Source: Sympetrum striolatum (lineage: Eukaryota; Arthropoda; Insecta; Odonata; Libellulidae). Taken from it: a DNA stretch of 64,000 nucleotides. Positions within the stretch are counted from its first letter, which is position 1; every line of letters starts with the position of its first letter. The position numbers and the translations under genes are program-made. Shown here in pieces: positions 45,486 to 58,700 of the stretch. The notes under the pieces are model-generated. The model saw nothing but the letters and a program-made list of their open reading frames with translations. It searched no databases and was not told where the DNA came from. The DNA is taken from NCBI GenBank assembly GCA_947579665.1, contig OX388341.1, forward strand, positions 6,314,752-6,378,751, given 5' to 3'.

Positions 45486-45995
45486 TTGGTCGTCAATTAT
45501 TTTGCAAGCGACATCTTCTCACGCAAAAATATTGTCGATTCAACTGGAAAAAAGTTTGACAATTTTGATGTTTTTGTCGAAATTTCGAGGCAAAAATTCT
45601 CACAGATGATGTTTTACGATTCCGAAAATTACAATCAGAACACTACATCATCTTTTGATCGTGCATAAAATGCATTCGACCGTGGATTTAAATTCGAATT
45701 GAAATTTAAATGTAGATTTTCATTGAATAAAGCCCTAATCAGTATCACCTTAAAGATAAATTGATACTAATAGGGCACATATACCTAAAGATAGCAATGG
45801 GGCATCTATCCCGAGAAGAGGCGTCTATCCTTTCAGTACGGGAGGGGTGCCCTTAAGTGGGGCTACAGTTTGTCCAAGATGTCACTGCACGTGGGTAATA
45901 GATGAACCAATAGCTACAAGTTTTCACCCTTTAATTCAAAATATTCCAACATTTAAACAAATGCCAACCAGAAATATTATACTCTTATCTTATAA
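45486..45995 (-). repeat. Dispersed repeat family C, copy 2
   Basis: This is the reverse complement of 55150-55745 over most of its length. Shared blocks include GGTGATACTGATTA, TTTAAATTTCAATTCGAATT, CAAAAGATGATGT and CTGTGAGAATTT.GCCTCGA, and an outer block GGGGCT.CA.TTTG.CCA. No transposase or coding capacity was seen. Confidence 0.75.
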
Positions 45996-46130
45996 AAGGG
46001 CGGAGAAAAACAGTGTCTACCTGAAATGATGCTATAAAACTGCGTAAAAAGAATTAATTGGCGTGAAACTCTTTGAAGATAGACAGGTGCATTCCAACTA
46101 ACTGAAGAACACCGTCAATAGAGCAATCTT

Positions 46131-46480
46131 GTGGTTTTCCTTAAAAAAACTGCGACCGGGCATCTCACCCGGGATTACCTTATATTACATCTTGAGAAAG
46201 CAATTTCCGGGAAAGAAGAACATGTTGCTTTTGCACAAAAACGCCTGCGTTTAAGGACACAGCGTCCTAACATTGCAAGGATTGCATTAGCAGAAGAATT
46301 GCACAGCGATATGTTATTGATTTACAAGGGAATCTAGAAACGGCCGAAGTAGCTTTGCGTCAACTGCTACAGACACAACTGGAAGAAGATATCGATTTGA
46401 AAACAAACACGATTGCAATTGATGAATGAAAACGCATGACTATAAGGCAGAGTATTCATTCCAAGGAGTATTAAGAACCA
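46131..46480 (+). pseudogene. Tektin-like C-terminal fragment
   Basis: The plus-strand reading includes AQKRLRLRTQRPNIARIALA, then, after a frame change near 46300, AQRYVIDLQGNLETAEVALR and LLQTQLEEDIDLKTNTIAID, and a stop followed by KRMTIRQSIHS. This matches the end of tektins: the A.TRL..RT.RPNVEL region, a coiled coil, and the closing LE.D...K.N.L.ID segment. Tektins are filament proteins of cilia and sperm flagella. No introns were detected across the fragment and frames are broken, so a processed or decayed pseudogene is likelier than a working exon. Upstream tektin domains were not found. Confidence 0.55.
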
Positions 46481-47359
46481 TCTGTTTAGCTTGTGTACAA
46501 TGGCAACGCATTTGTGTTTTAATAAAATAGAAGTATGATACATGATTAGTTGGGCCCCCTTCTATAACCGGTCCACTTTTATCCGGACCTAACACAAAAC
46601 CAGATTAACGCAACTCGAAATTAAGTATCGTTACATTTAACCATCATCCTATATCAATAACGGAAAAGATCTTCCTTTTAATGAATCTACAGTCGTTGGT
46701 TACCATGGTAAAAACAGCCGTGTGAATCCTACGAAATACTCTTCGTTAGCGTGGAAAGTACCAGTGCCTTCTACCGTTAAAAAAACGGAATTGAAACTAG
46801 ATTTAGTTATCCAAAATACTATCAATAAACTGATTAGATATTGGGTTGTTCTTTAGAAATATGTTTGTTTCAATGCATGTTCAACAATCACCGTCGTCGT
46901 TAGGGAATTGTTTACGCCCACAAAATCACACAAATGTTCCGTCGTTTTTGTCCGATTTCTCTCGATTTCGACTCGAATACGATATTCTACGACCGAAAGA
47001 AGAATCTTCATTAAATTTCCTTTCTGAGAGAGACGATTCGAGTAGTCCAGGGTTGAACAAGGGATAAATGCAATTTTTAGTTTTCAAGTACAAAGATGTA
47101 AGGTTTAGAATGTTTAACAGTATAAAAAATTATATTGTATCATTTGCATCACTTTAGATTTGTGTGGTTTAAAGAAATTTCTAAATGAATAAGTAGACAA
47201 AAATTGAATGGTCAACAATTAAGATCTTATTTTGCAGAAAAAACTTTATTGCTAATCCCGGAGGAGTAAATGTTACACGAAAGATATAATTTTTATATAC
47301 TCTTAATTAACATTGTTTCATAACATTGTTCTGCTTGAAAACTAAAATTGGCTCTGTAT

Positions 47360-48500
47360 TTATGTTTTTAAAAATGAAAATTTACGTGTTTGACAGAAAA
47401 TATCAAACTTTAGGCCCGTTGCGGAAGTCCTTAAATATTTTTCGATTCGATTAAAATTTTTTTTGGTTAATATGTGAACATAGTGACGAATTTTCATCGA
47501 CTTGAAATTTTGAATTTCGGAAAAAAGGATTTTCGCTCTATTATATCCGTAAGAATAGCATCGAAGCATTTTTCGATAATTAATTTCGCAGACTTTCGAA
47601 TGAGATAGAATTTCGAAATTTGCGGATTCGATCAGAGGGTCAATTATCAATTATATATGGATCACTATTTCGCTCAAAGCATCTCGGGTTCGAGTCCAGA
47701 TGACTCCAGAAAACACATCTTAAATTTGTGGACATTTCCAACACATCTCTAAATAGAGAAATGATAAAAATAATTCATTTTCACAACTTTTGATTTCCTC
47801 CATTGGTCTTAATTCTTCCAAATGTTTTATTTCGGATTAAATGAATACTTAATTGCTAATTACTGAATAATTTGCTTTCCTGTTTTTCTGTACGCTAAAA
47901 AGTTTTTATTATAAAAATCCGTTCACATACTGAATCTTGTTAAAATAACTTGAACGTTTGCCCCCTAATCGAGTTTTGTCTCCTTAGGCTAATGACCGAT
48001 ATCCTTCAAGTCCTATCAAATTATATATTTGTCGTTAATTATTTTATGATTTCAACTCAGTATAGTTTTGGAAGCAGACTCTCCTAAAATGTCTTTATTG
48101 ATCAACGCAAGCCTTTCGATTTTTATCCTACGAGTTATTTATCGGTTCACTCGTGTGCGAAGTTCCATTACTTTAAATTGAAACTCCGGAGGAATAAAAG
48201 TTTCTGTGATGGCACCAAATCTGGATATCAATTAGAAACCTCAATAAATAAATGTGAATGTGATATTGAAAGTACGCTTTCTTCATAACGACCATAAGTT
48301 AATCTTATACATAAAAATTTATTCGTTTGCTAGTGGCCGCAAACCTCGAATAACACTCGGTCGATTGACTTGAAATTCGAACAGAACGAGAGTGTTTCTA
48401 TTGCGAAAAAGTTGACATCTCGTCCTCGGTTCGATCCCAGACGAGTCAAAGCATTTCCATAAGAAATGCACGTAAAGTTCGTTTTTGCCGCTGCAGGCTT
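47360..48500 (+). repeat. Possible highly diverged B-box satellite monomers
   Basis: Motifs CGGGTTCGAGTCCAGATGAC at about 47685 and CTCGGTTCGATCCCAGACGA at about 48426 recur. Blocks such as ATCGACTTGAAATTTTGAAT (about 47496) and TTGACTTGAAATTCGAACAG (about 48365) resemble the monomer parts of the main array. Spacing is irregular. Confidence 0.35.
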
Positions 48501-50170
48501 CGTTTCTATTGCAAAACTAAATTAGAAAGAATGGTCGTAGGAAATTGAAACAAGCACCAAAAGATGGGAAAATGAATAAAAAATCTTATTTTGGTCAGGT
48601 TTTATAGTTTTCTAATTGAATAATTGAGATTTTACCCAAAAAAATGAAAGTTTTGTGAAATTTTGAGGTTGTAAACAAGCAGTCCCCCTGACGACAAATG
48701 CCATTGTTGAATCCGAGCTCCTGCATTTGGCCTATTTAAAGTTAAGAAGAAGATTGTTTTTGTGGTTTGGTTGTTTTCGTTCACATCGATGTGCATATTC
48801 AATCGTTTTAAGTGATCTAAATGATCTGTTCCTGAAAACAAGGTGTGCGTTACTTTTTATTTCATTTGTACATTCAATTCGATTAATTGATCGTCGTCTT
48901 TGTTTTCTGAGGGCTGTAGTTCGCGTTGTTGAATCGGCAACGCGAACACCTATTACATCTACAGCTAAGACGCATCCATATCAGATAGAATTCCTTCATT
49001 TACTCTCTCATTCATTTGATATCTGACTGCGCCACAGCGAAGAGTGGCCGGTATATCATAATTTTGTAATGAACTGTTTGCGGTAGAGCTATGAGACAAA
49101 CAGAAATAATTCATGCATAAACTTATAAATAATTAAAATTATTGTTATTATATGAATTATGAAATATTGTAAAATTTTAAGCAGCATATAAGCAATATCA
49201 TATTGTTAATATGTTATTATCATTATTAAATAGGACAATATATACTAATGTTATTTAACGAAGTAATTGTTAAAGAAAAAGGCAGATCGACTATATTATG
49301 CAAATTTCTAGCTGTTGTATTTATTGAGATTAAGGTTGAAGATTGGCTATTATATTTGAATAAGCATAACTTTATTGTTCCTGCTGCCATACTCTGATGA
49401 ATGGACTGTTTTTATCTGTCATGTGGTACAGGATAGAGAAAAATGTATCTCTCATTTTCTATTGTCCCAGTCTTGATCATGGCAGTGATTAAATGAAAGC
49501 TACTGAGGTATGAGCATTAATACTGATTAAAGGTCTCTCCTTATGGACTGACAAGAAAAGTGTTACTCGTAGAGTCATTGTGCTCCACTTGAGTGGACAT
49601 GTTCCGCTTATTCTGGCTCAGTGAGGAAAGCAAACTACCTCACTCCTCATCCGGCCTAGTGAACCTCATTCCTCTCCACAAGCTCTTAGTAGCTTATGCC
49701 GGAGGGGGTGAGGTACCAACCGGCCTTTGGGCATAATACTTAACAGACATTATGATTATATCTTTCATAGCTAAGTGACAAAGGCAGTTCAAGTTAGCAA
49801 TTTTAGGCATCTACAATATCTAAAGGTTCCACAATTTGTTTCGCGAACTATTTTTTTATATTACATTACGAAATTAAGTATGTAATTGAATAATATACAG
49901 GTATGCCAAGAAGGAGTGATAATCGGAAGGGATAGTCTTGGGCTATCCGAATACCCCTCCATATAGGGAGTCCGCTTTTTACTCGTTTAAGGGTTGCGAA
50001 TTTTTGACGTATTATTTTTAAAAACCTTTGACTTTCAAGACATTTTCCCCCATGACAACGTAAATAATTAAGATTTAAAAAAATACAAGACGCGGATCAG
50101 TGACGAACACCCGAGATGGTCTCCCATAAACTTTCTAGGCAAGGTCAGTACCCTGGCGGCACTTCCCTAA
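48500..50170. other. No gene seen
   Basis: AT-rich sequence with no supported coding region or termini. Sequence just before 50171 may be a decayed upstream part of the Penelope-like element, but no RT motif is visible. Confidence 0.35.
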
Positions 50171-50710
50171 GGACCGCCTGCCTATAGGTCCACCCCCAAA
50201 CTCAGAGACCTACTACACAATGGGAAGGACGAGGTAGATCCCGCAGCGAAGAGCGGAGTGTACCGGCTTGCCTGCATGGACTGCGACGCTGTGTACTGTG
50301 GACAAACAGGGAGATCGTTTGAGGTTCGCAGGAAGGAACATTCAGCGGCCGTACGCCGAAACAACCCCGCTGTGTCGCAAATGGCTCATCATCTGCTTGA
50401 GAACAACCACGACTCCTTCAACATGGATTACCTGCATTTCGCGGAGAAAGGCATCACCTTAAACTCCTGGGAACAATTAGAAATCCTGAGAAACGTGGCA
50501 GATCCAAATGTGAAAGTTATTAACGAATACATGTCTCCTTTTCCCTTTCCACAGTTATCAACACCATTTCCCCTCATAACTCCCATTCCCTCCTACTTAT
50601 ATATACGCTGTATTGATTTGTATTTAGTCAACTGAGGATTGCTCCATGAGTCGAAACCATGGTCGTTTCAAAATAAAATATTCTGTGGTCTAGTAAAAGT
50701 TGGTTTCACT
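50171..50710 (+). pseudogene. Penelope-like element, GIY-YIG endonuclease end
   Basis: The frame is open from 50171 to a TGA at 50633-50635. It encodes RSTPKLRDLLHNGKDEVD, then GVYRLACMDCDAVYCGQTGR (GIY-YIG motif variants GVY and YCG, 10 or so residues apart, preceded by the paired cysteines), VRRKEHSAAVR with the catalytic Arg and His region, and NSWEQLEILRN with the conserved Glu. This is the C-terminal endonuclease of Penelope-like retroelements. The downstream CTGAGGATTGCTCCATGAGT then GAAACC is typical of their 3' tail. The reverse transcriptase part is missing, so the copy is 5' truncated, though this ORF itself is intact. Confidence 0.85.
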
Positions 50711-53700
50711 TTCGCTCCTAATACCACCAAGTCACGGCCCAATCAGTTGATTCCATGCAGAGCTATTTTTTTCTCTAGAATAACTAAATAGTTACTTTAA
50801 GCGAGGCTAAAACATTTGCGTCACAGCTGCTTCTATTCCATTCAGAATTAAGCTTCGAATTTAAAAAACTGTGACGTCATGAATTTGATCAATATCTTTG
50901 AGGCCAATTTAAAAGAAGAGTCACAGGAAAATATTTTTAGCGACTACTTCGAAAACTTTCCCAATTCATCAGCTGTTCACTACCAAAATTTCGTTGCGCT
51001 ATCTCAACGGCAACACACTTAAAATTATATTCAAAACATAGAAAGTCGAGGATTCTCGGTTTTTAAACGGGCCAGTCAAAACCTTATTGTAACTCAAATT
51101 GGTTAATTGAACTCATATTAATGAGCTCAAATATCCAGACTACAAAACATTTTTTTAATTAGCATAGATTAGGCACTTTCAGAAGGTAAGAAAAAGTCCC
51201 CCTTCCATCTTGTTAATACGCTAAGTCGACAACAAAAGCCCTCCCGAGTATTACAAAGTGTGAGCCATTGTCATACTTTTGGCCAATTATAAATTTTCAT
51301 TGTTATACATTTGGCCGGTTTAGACTACGCAACGATTTACAAATCAAAGAAAATTATATAATATAATATTAATTATTAAATAAAATATTGTTTATATGTT
51401 ATTTACAATACTTAATTGTATTATATTCATTACGTTAGAAACTTATTTATAAATCAGTAAATAATGCTTAAATGTAATAAATATGAAATATCAAAAACAA
51501 ACCTTCAAGTGGGTATTGAATCAATGCATAGGATTCTATTTTTATTCATAAAGTATAGCGAATTTTATTTTTTTAATCATTCTCCCGTTCATTCTTAGCC
51601 ATGTTCATTTTTCGGCATTGAATGCCATAGTAACGGATAAAAAACATTTTAAACCCCCAACCCGCTCTTCCCTTTCCATTTTTCCTTCTAATTACGTATT
51701 ATAAATATTCAACGCCCTTCGCTTCCGACCGATCTCGCGTCATCTCGCCGATTCCGTTACTCCGCGAGATTTCTTTTCCCTTACGATTCTCGGCTCTCGT
51801 GAGCGGATTCATAAAAACCGAATATTATCTCAAAAGAGTTCAAAAATTCTCGTCTTTTAAAAAATGTCGGAGTTAAAATTAAACTTATTCACCAAAAGTA
51901 AAAATATTGCCGAATATCATACTACTTTGAAAAACTGCCCAATTCAGCAGGTACTAACCACGTCAATTTTATTGAGCTACCTTTACGGAAACAACTTTAA
52001 ATTAGATTTATAACATTTTAGCAATCTGTAGTTATAAGCACATACAAAGAAAAACAGTGATCAATAGTTCATACACGATATTAAATAATAATATAAATTA
52101 AAAGAAAAAGAAATCCGAAGCTTATATATTTACGTACATTTTTCTTTCAAAAACCAACAGTGATGATTGACAATACCTTTTTAGAAACATATAACAAGAA
52201 ACAAGAATTTTCACACAGGTTTTCAAAAACAAAAAGATGGTGGAAGTACATTTTTTTAAACTATAATTTATATTTTTTAAACTATAATTGGAGTTGAATT
52301 ACAAAGCTTTCCCTCTGTGACACAAAAGGATTTATGAAACAAAGGGGAAGTCCGATGCTGAGGGGTTATTAGGTAGTCTTTATTAGGAAGCATTTGTTTC
52401 CACAAAAATCGTTCTTCTTTCCGTAAATTTTCAAGTAATTGCTTGTATTTTGTAATTCTTGTCTTATTTTGAATATTCGACGAGCTTTTACTAAGCGAAA
52501 TCCTGTTAATCATGCTAAATACTGTACACCAACAGTAGTATAGGTTAAGCTTTTATCTACAATGTAGTAACAAATGTGAAGTAGTAAGTTTTGAATTATA
52601 CAATATTTATACGAAATTCTAAATTAGTTAGAATGTTTGAAAGCGAGGAAATGAGCTGGATTCATTGTGTTTATTTGATCCCATGTAGATTTTGGTCCAT
52701 GTGTCGCAAATATTTGTGGAGGAAGGTACTAATTGTAAAAACACAGAACTAGATAGATTCACAAGAATTAAGATATCTAATTCTCACGACAAGCTATCTT
52801 TCAGTTTGGCAGGATACCCTATCAATGTAGCTTACCCAATAAGTGATTAATGCTGATAGAATCATTAGCTTTCTTAAATTTTCTATGTATAGCATCCACC
52901 TGAACACCATCTTAAAATGTTTTTAAGATTTACTATGATATGTAACCAGATTTTTGGTGATTGAATCATGTTGAATGTCCCAGGTGAAAACAATCCTTTT
53001 TATTGACATTAAAGTGTCTGGATGTGTTTAATAATCAAAGGCAATAATTAAGCTAGACAGGATTAAAGTTGAAATTGGTCTATCATTCAAAACATATGCT
53101 ACAAGACTTCAAAATAGGCTCAACATGGTTGATCCCAAGGGTATTAGGAGTTCAGGCTTTGTTAAATACATTGAAAGTGGTATTCATTACATACTTATGA
53201 ATTGATGTCTTGATTTAGAAATTTATTTTACCAAAGTTAGTACTATTAATGTTTCTCATGGATATAAAGATGTATATTTGTATTATAGTTTCTTCTTAGC
53301 TCTTAAGTGGGCATATTCTTTTTATAAATGTAAGCGAATTATCAGCTTCTTTAGATGTATATCTTCTATGTGCATAAATCGTTGAACTGCTCATGCTTTG
53401 TGCAATAAAAATACATAGATAAATAAACTAATAGTATTAAAGAAAGTATCATATCAGCGGTGAAATACACTACTTTCCCAATCAAAGGATAGGAGATTGT
53501 CATTCATCTTAGAATGCAATGTATTTATGATAAAAGTATCTCTTTTACATCTTTCAGTTATTTCTATCAGTATACTATCTATCTATCTAATAATCTATAG
53601 ATTCGCTCTAGTTTTTCACATCTATTTTATTTGTGACAGGGTTAATGCTGTGAATAATACATATTTCCTAAGATTCACTTACGTTTTTTGTATCCACGAC

Positions 53701-54257
53701 AAATTTTTTCCTTTTCAATATCAAATAAAACATTATTTATGATTATTATTTACTAATAAGATTAAACTGGTGATGGATTGAATTAAAAAAGTATTCATAG
53801 CTTAAATGTGTAGAAAAACGCCTACGAGAAGAAGAGTACACAAATTTCTGGTAAAACTATTGTTTAGTACTGTTTGGGAATTTTTTCTTATACTAGAAAT
53901 AGCCCGATTTCCGATAATTTTACCCAAACTTTTCACCAAAGTATATACTGATAATATTAAATACACTCTAGTGCGACACACTTAAGGCAAACACACTGAT
54001 TCAAACGTGAATTACAATCGTCTATTAATAAATTACTTGGTTTATTACTCGAAGTGTTTTGATTTCACAATGTATAAGCAGTTAGTTCAAAAATCTAAAG
54101 ATGTAACACTGACAAATACCCGAAGATATTGATTTTATGCTTACATTTATGTCAAGAATGAACGATCTTAAAAACGTTTTCACTGATAAGATTCTAAATG
54201 AAAATTCTTAATTGTAAGGTGACTATTTTATTCACAATTAATGGCTATTTATTGATT
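50711..54257. other. No gene seen
   Basis: This long AT-rich stretch has no supported gene, transposon terminus or RNA. Sequences near 53380-53430 (TGCAATAAAAATACATAGAT) could be a polyadenylation region, but no upstream coding sequence was found on that strand. Confidence 0.35.
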
Positions 54258-54690
54258 CTATAAAAATAAAGCACCGTGTGTATTTACTAGAATATGTGGA
54301 GGCATTGACGTGCATCTTCGAGCGGGCGGCAAAGAATCCGATAATTCCTCAATAACTTTAGGGATGCGATATAATTTGATAAAATTGCTGTCCGCCACAT
54401 CGAAGGGATTGTTACTGTCTATCAATGCTATCAATCTCCTTCTCGTTACTCTTAAATAATTCCTTTTCCTACGTCTCTCCTCCAAAACCGCAGCCAAAAT
54501 AAGATGCCAGTCCATGTTGTCACTGCCGGTAACGACGTAACTACACCTTTTTTGAGATCGTTACGTTCTCACACTCGTTTCGATACTTAGTGAGATCTAA
54601 AAATGCTTTTTTGAGAACTTGCGCGTTACTGCGAAAACATGGCCGACTTCTCACTGTTTTGGGACTTCTCACTCGAAGTGATAGTTACAC
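54258..54690 (-). pseudogene. Harbinger transposase N-terminal fragment with terminus
   Basis: Minus-strand ORF with NNPFDVADSNFIKLYRIPKV followed by IEELSDSLPPARR, the helical N-terminal region of PIF/Harbinger transposases (the Fik.fR.sk...el...L.P pattern). Upstream, at 54640-54690, the minus strand begins GGGCCTCGAGTGTGTAACTA, a plausible Harbinger terminus next to the satellite fragment. The catalytic part is absent. Confidence 0.6.
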
Positions 54691-54693
54691 ACT

Positions 54694-55150
54694 CGAGGCC
54701 CTGCCCTTTAAAATACATTGAGGTAGTTTTTCATTATTTTTTTCATGCACTTATTGAAATGATAGGAAGTTATTGCCTTTCAAGAAGATGTATATTAAGA
54801 CTCGATTTAAGAAAAAAATACATAAGGCCATGCTGTTCCTGGGTTCGATGCTAGAGCACATTAACATTTCTCACAGAAGGAATATATGTGAAAAGTAGGA
54901 CGTCGCTTGAGGCAGTTGCAGCCAATATTTCTGCGTGAGTTTTAACACATAGTTAGATACGGTGATTTTCTGTTGTGTTGCATAGGAAGTGTCACCAGGA
55001 ATACCCGGGTTCGGTGCCGGACGGAGAAACTGAAGCCTATTTAAAGAATATTTTCAATACTTTTTCTACTTTTGAGGACACTCTCGATATGATGTCGACT
55101 TGAAATTTGTGTTATCAACATGCTTGCAGAATGCAAGCAACATTTTACTC
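54694..55150 (+). repeat. B-box satellite fragment
   Basis: Monomers of the higher-order satellite: CCCTTTAAAATACATTGAGG, CTGGGTTCGATGCTAGAGC (54842), CCCGGGTTCGGTGCCGGACG (55005) and the unit-end block (CTCTCGATATGATGTCGACT, TGCTTGCAGAATGCAAGCAA, ACATTTTACTC). It begins inside a monomer next to the Harbinger terminus. Confidence 0.85.
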
Positions 55151-55745
55151 ACAAGATATGTAAGTATAATGTTTCTGGTAGGCATCAGTTTAAACGTTTG
55201 AATATTTTGAATTAAAGGGCGAAATCTTGCAGCTATTCATCTAATATCCACGTGTAGTGGGCAAAGTGAAGCCCCACTTGCTGCATCTCTCCCGTACTGA
55301 AAGAACGGAGCTCTCCTTTCGATAGATGCCCCAGTGCTATCTTTAGGTATATGTGCCCTATTAGTTTCAATTTCACTTTAAGGTGATACTGATTAAGGCT
55401 TTTTCCAAGAAAACGTTTGTAAACTACATTTAAATTTCAATTCGAATTTCAATCCACCTTCGAATGCTTATGCACTATCAAAAGATGATGTGTTGTTTAG
55501 TAAGCACTAGGGTGGAGCGTTTTGCCTCTTTTTTCTGATCGATATGTAATAACGGGAAGAGTGGCCTACTGAAATGGACATTGCAAATGTATTTTTTTTC
55601 TAAATCAAAAAATATCTTCTGTGAGAATTTATGCCTCGAATTTTAGAATTTATACAAAAACATCAACACGATATTATATTTTTTCTGTTAAAATGGCAAT
55701 ATTTTTACGTAAAAAGATGTGTCTCGCAAAAAAAAGGATGATCAA
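55150..55745 (+). repeat. Dispersed repeat family C, copy 3
   Basis: The copy directly abuts the satellite fragment. It shares blocks with 45486-45995 (inverted) and 23322-23560, including GGTGATACTGATTA, CACTAGGGTGGAGCGTTTTG and AATCAAAAAATATCTTCTGT. This copy is the longest and shows that the two other fragments belong to one family. Confidence 0.75.
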
Positions 55746-55749
55746 GCCT

Positions 55750-58700
55750 AAATAGGCTATTTATACGCATGTAGAGGTGGCTGAGGAGGCCTCATGAAAT
55801 ATTGCAAATGAAACCTCAAAATAGTTTTTCAAGTCAATTTAAACGTTTAGTTAGACCCTAATTTCAAGTTCAATGTAACAATTTAGTTACTGCAATATGC
55901 GTGTAAATAGTAAATATATGACTTCGTTACAGCTAATTGGTAAATATTTTATTAATTTAACTTAAAAGGTTTGAGGATTCGAACTTAGTTAGAAGCCTAA
56001 ACAAAAGCGTTGAATGATTGCAGCTACTCGAACAGCCGGTGATAAGCGTTTTAAAGTTCATTTTAGCGAAGTAATGATGAGATAAATAAAGAGAAAAGAG
56101 ACTGATATGAAAGAGGCAGGTTTAAAAAAGGAGTAAATTAAATTAGAAAAACAGCTATGCAGAGATACGCAGGTTGTAACCAATTTGAAGATTATTCTCA
56201 GTAGCAATTCCTAAGAAAGGGCGTAAAGAGTTGTTCTCTTATTCAAATTTCGTTAATTTGTTATCTCATACAAGAAGAAATGTATTTCAACGGAGATATG
56301 GTTCGACGATACACCATTCTTTTTGTGTATATTGGACATTTAAATCTGAGGGCTGATTAAAAGTGGCATAACGTAGAATCGGCGCTAAGAGTATCGAAAG
56401 CTCAACACAGCTGTAATACGGGTCAGTAATGTCAACAAAAAAGTGTTCAAGATTTCGCATAAACTTTGGTGAAAAGTTCAACATTCACTCGAATATGAAC
56501 TTCTCTTTTATGTCCATTTATTGTCCATGTAGAATGAAACAACTATTTCCGAAAAATATTCAAAAATTGACCCTCAGCAATCATTGGCAATTGAATGTAT
56601 AATGTTTTTAATGTATTGAGAAGCACCAAAAATACATGAAATTCAGTTATTTCCCATTACGTTAGACATTCAACATTACTTCTAAGGCAATTAATACGAG
56701 GAAAATAAAAATGATATAAATTTCTATTCAATTTAAAAGTAGCGATAAATTAGTTCGTAAGAGATGAGAATTTAAAAGTCAAAATAATTCCTGTTAGCGA
56801 CCCATAACCTCTCCTTCCTCTACATGGGGCAGTTAATGTTATTTAACGTGGATTTAATGTTTAATTAAATTGATAGAAGTTGGAGAAGTGTGTCTTAGTC
56901 ATACCATAACAATTTGGCCAAATAATTAGGTCAAACAACGCAATTGTAGAATTAGAGGTATTTTTCGTTCATAATTTGGGTAACCTCAACCCATGACATA
57001 AGTCTCTAGGAGAATGCTTCTAATAGACACCTCATCTAAGTCCTGCAGGCAAAATCAATGCTTGTGAGGGGAGCAAAGTGGGACGCGGAATCATACATTA
57101 GCACGTTAGCTAAGCTAAGAACCAAATAATTGCACGGTTCCGCGAAAACACAAAACCGAGTGGAAATTCGTACTGCTGATAGCAGCAATTATAAAGGTCA
57201 AGAGTTTCAAGGAAGGGTTTTTCATACCTTTAACTAATTGCGACTGCGATTTTGAACGGCGTTCCATTGCGTTCAGGACGATTTCCTCTGGGAAAAGGTC
57301 AGAATGAGTCTGAGAACTTGCAGATCATTTTCTATGCCTTCACACGAGTGTGAATCTTGCCTTTAACGAAATCCGGCGGTGGGCAAACACTATACTTTCG
57401 GGGCGTAAAATATTGCCTGCATAGAAGTGGAAATCAGGTCGGGTGCCTTTTCTCCAAAGCTTTCGGTCTTAAGGGAACACGAGGGAAGGAATACCGTTTA
57501 AAATTTACATTAATACAGACATAAGACGCTTTTCTCAAGAGACCTCCACTAAATCACGGAAGCGATTTGCCGCGACTTTTGACACCTCCGAAAATGGGGA
57601 CAACTTGATAGATTCAGGAAGTAATAAATGTTCAAAGGCAGAGAGAAATTATCAGTTTCATCAAATGTATATTTCAACCTGCTATTATATTCCAAACCTA
57701 CGCTAAATACACATATATATCTCTGTTTCTTCATATTTCCATGATTTGACAGTAGAGACGAGGATTAATCAATCAATGCGTTAAAAAATGTGACCGACCA
57801 TATTTCCAAAAAATATGGCCGAAGGAACGACGAGACTCCCGAGTGATAAGACACTATAAGATATTAGCAAGTGAATACTGAGTAATATTATAGAGTTGAT
57901 AACTAATTCTGAATAAAATGATATTTGATCAATTATGACATCTGTTGTTGTGACAGGCTATATTTATGTTGTTTTAAGATGGGTATATCCCGTTGAATAA
58001 ATAAATAAATATTGAGGCAATATTATGAAGCTCTTATTCAGCAAATAAACGTATTAGAACTTCCTCATAAAATATTTAAAGAAACCAGAAGATAAAATAC
58101 AAAGTTAAATAAGAATTGAAATTACGAATATTTTAGGATAAACGTTCTCTACAAAAAAAACTCAGGAATGGTATTCAAGCGGAAAGTGAAAATTCATTAT
58201 AACATTTCTAAGAAGTTAAAACGCTTGTAGTTTCCGAAACCTTTATGAAAAGAATGTGTCACTTTATATTTCCTCTGTTCGTCGAGGAGAAACACCTAAA
58301 ATCGGACCAATTCCAATCGCTTTAAGTAGGCCACTATTGTTATTGAGTATATGCTTTTATTAGGTCTTTTTTATATATAACACTTCGTTCCTTGTACGAA
58401 TAAGCCCTTGGATCCCAAAATACACCGCAATGTTTTTGTTAAAATACTAGGAAAAGTTGCTTGAAGAAGAGAGTGCTACAGCAGCGTTGCCAAGTCTATC
58501 GGTAGAATCTCAAAGTCCCTTTCAAGTCTGATGTTCTCATGTTTGAATATGAAATATATTAAATTGAGATAGATATCTAGGTAACGATTGCTTTTTTTAA
58601 AAGCAAGCAGAATATTTCGCGCAGTTGTAATCAGTCAGAATTGAGTGACCCTTAGCATCGCTCTCCTTTCACCGAATTTACGAAAACAGCAAAACATTCA

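Noticed and set aside
50100..50125. CCCGAGATGGTCTCCCAT, resembling part of 5S rRNA
   Set aside because: The similarity covers under 20 bases and the flanks do not match a 5S gene.
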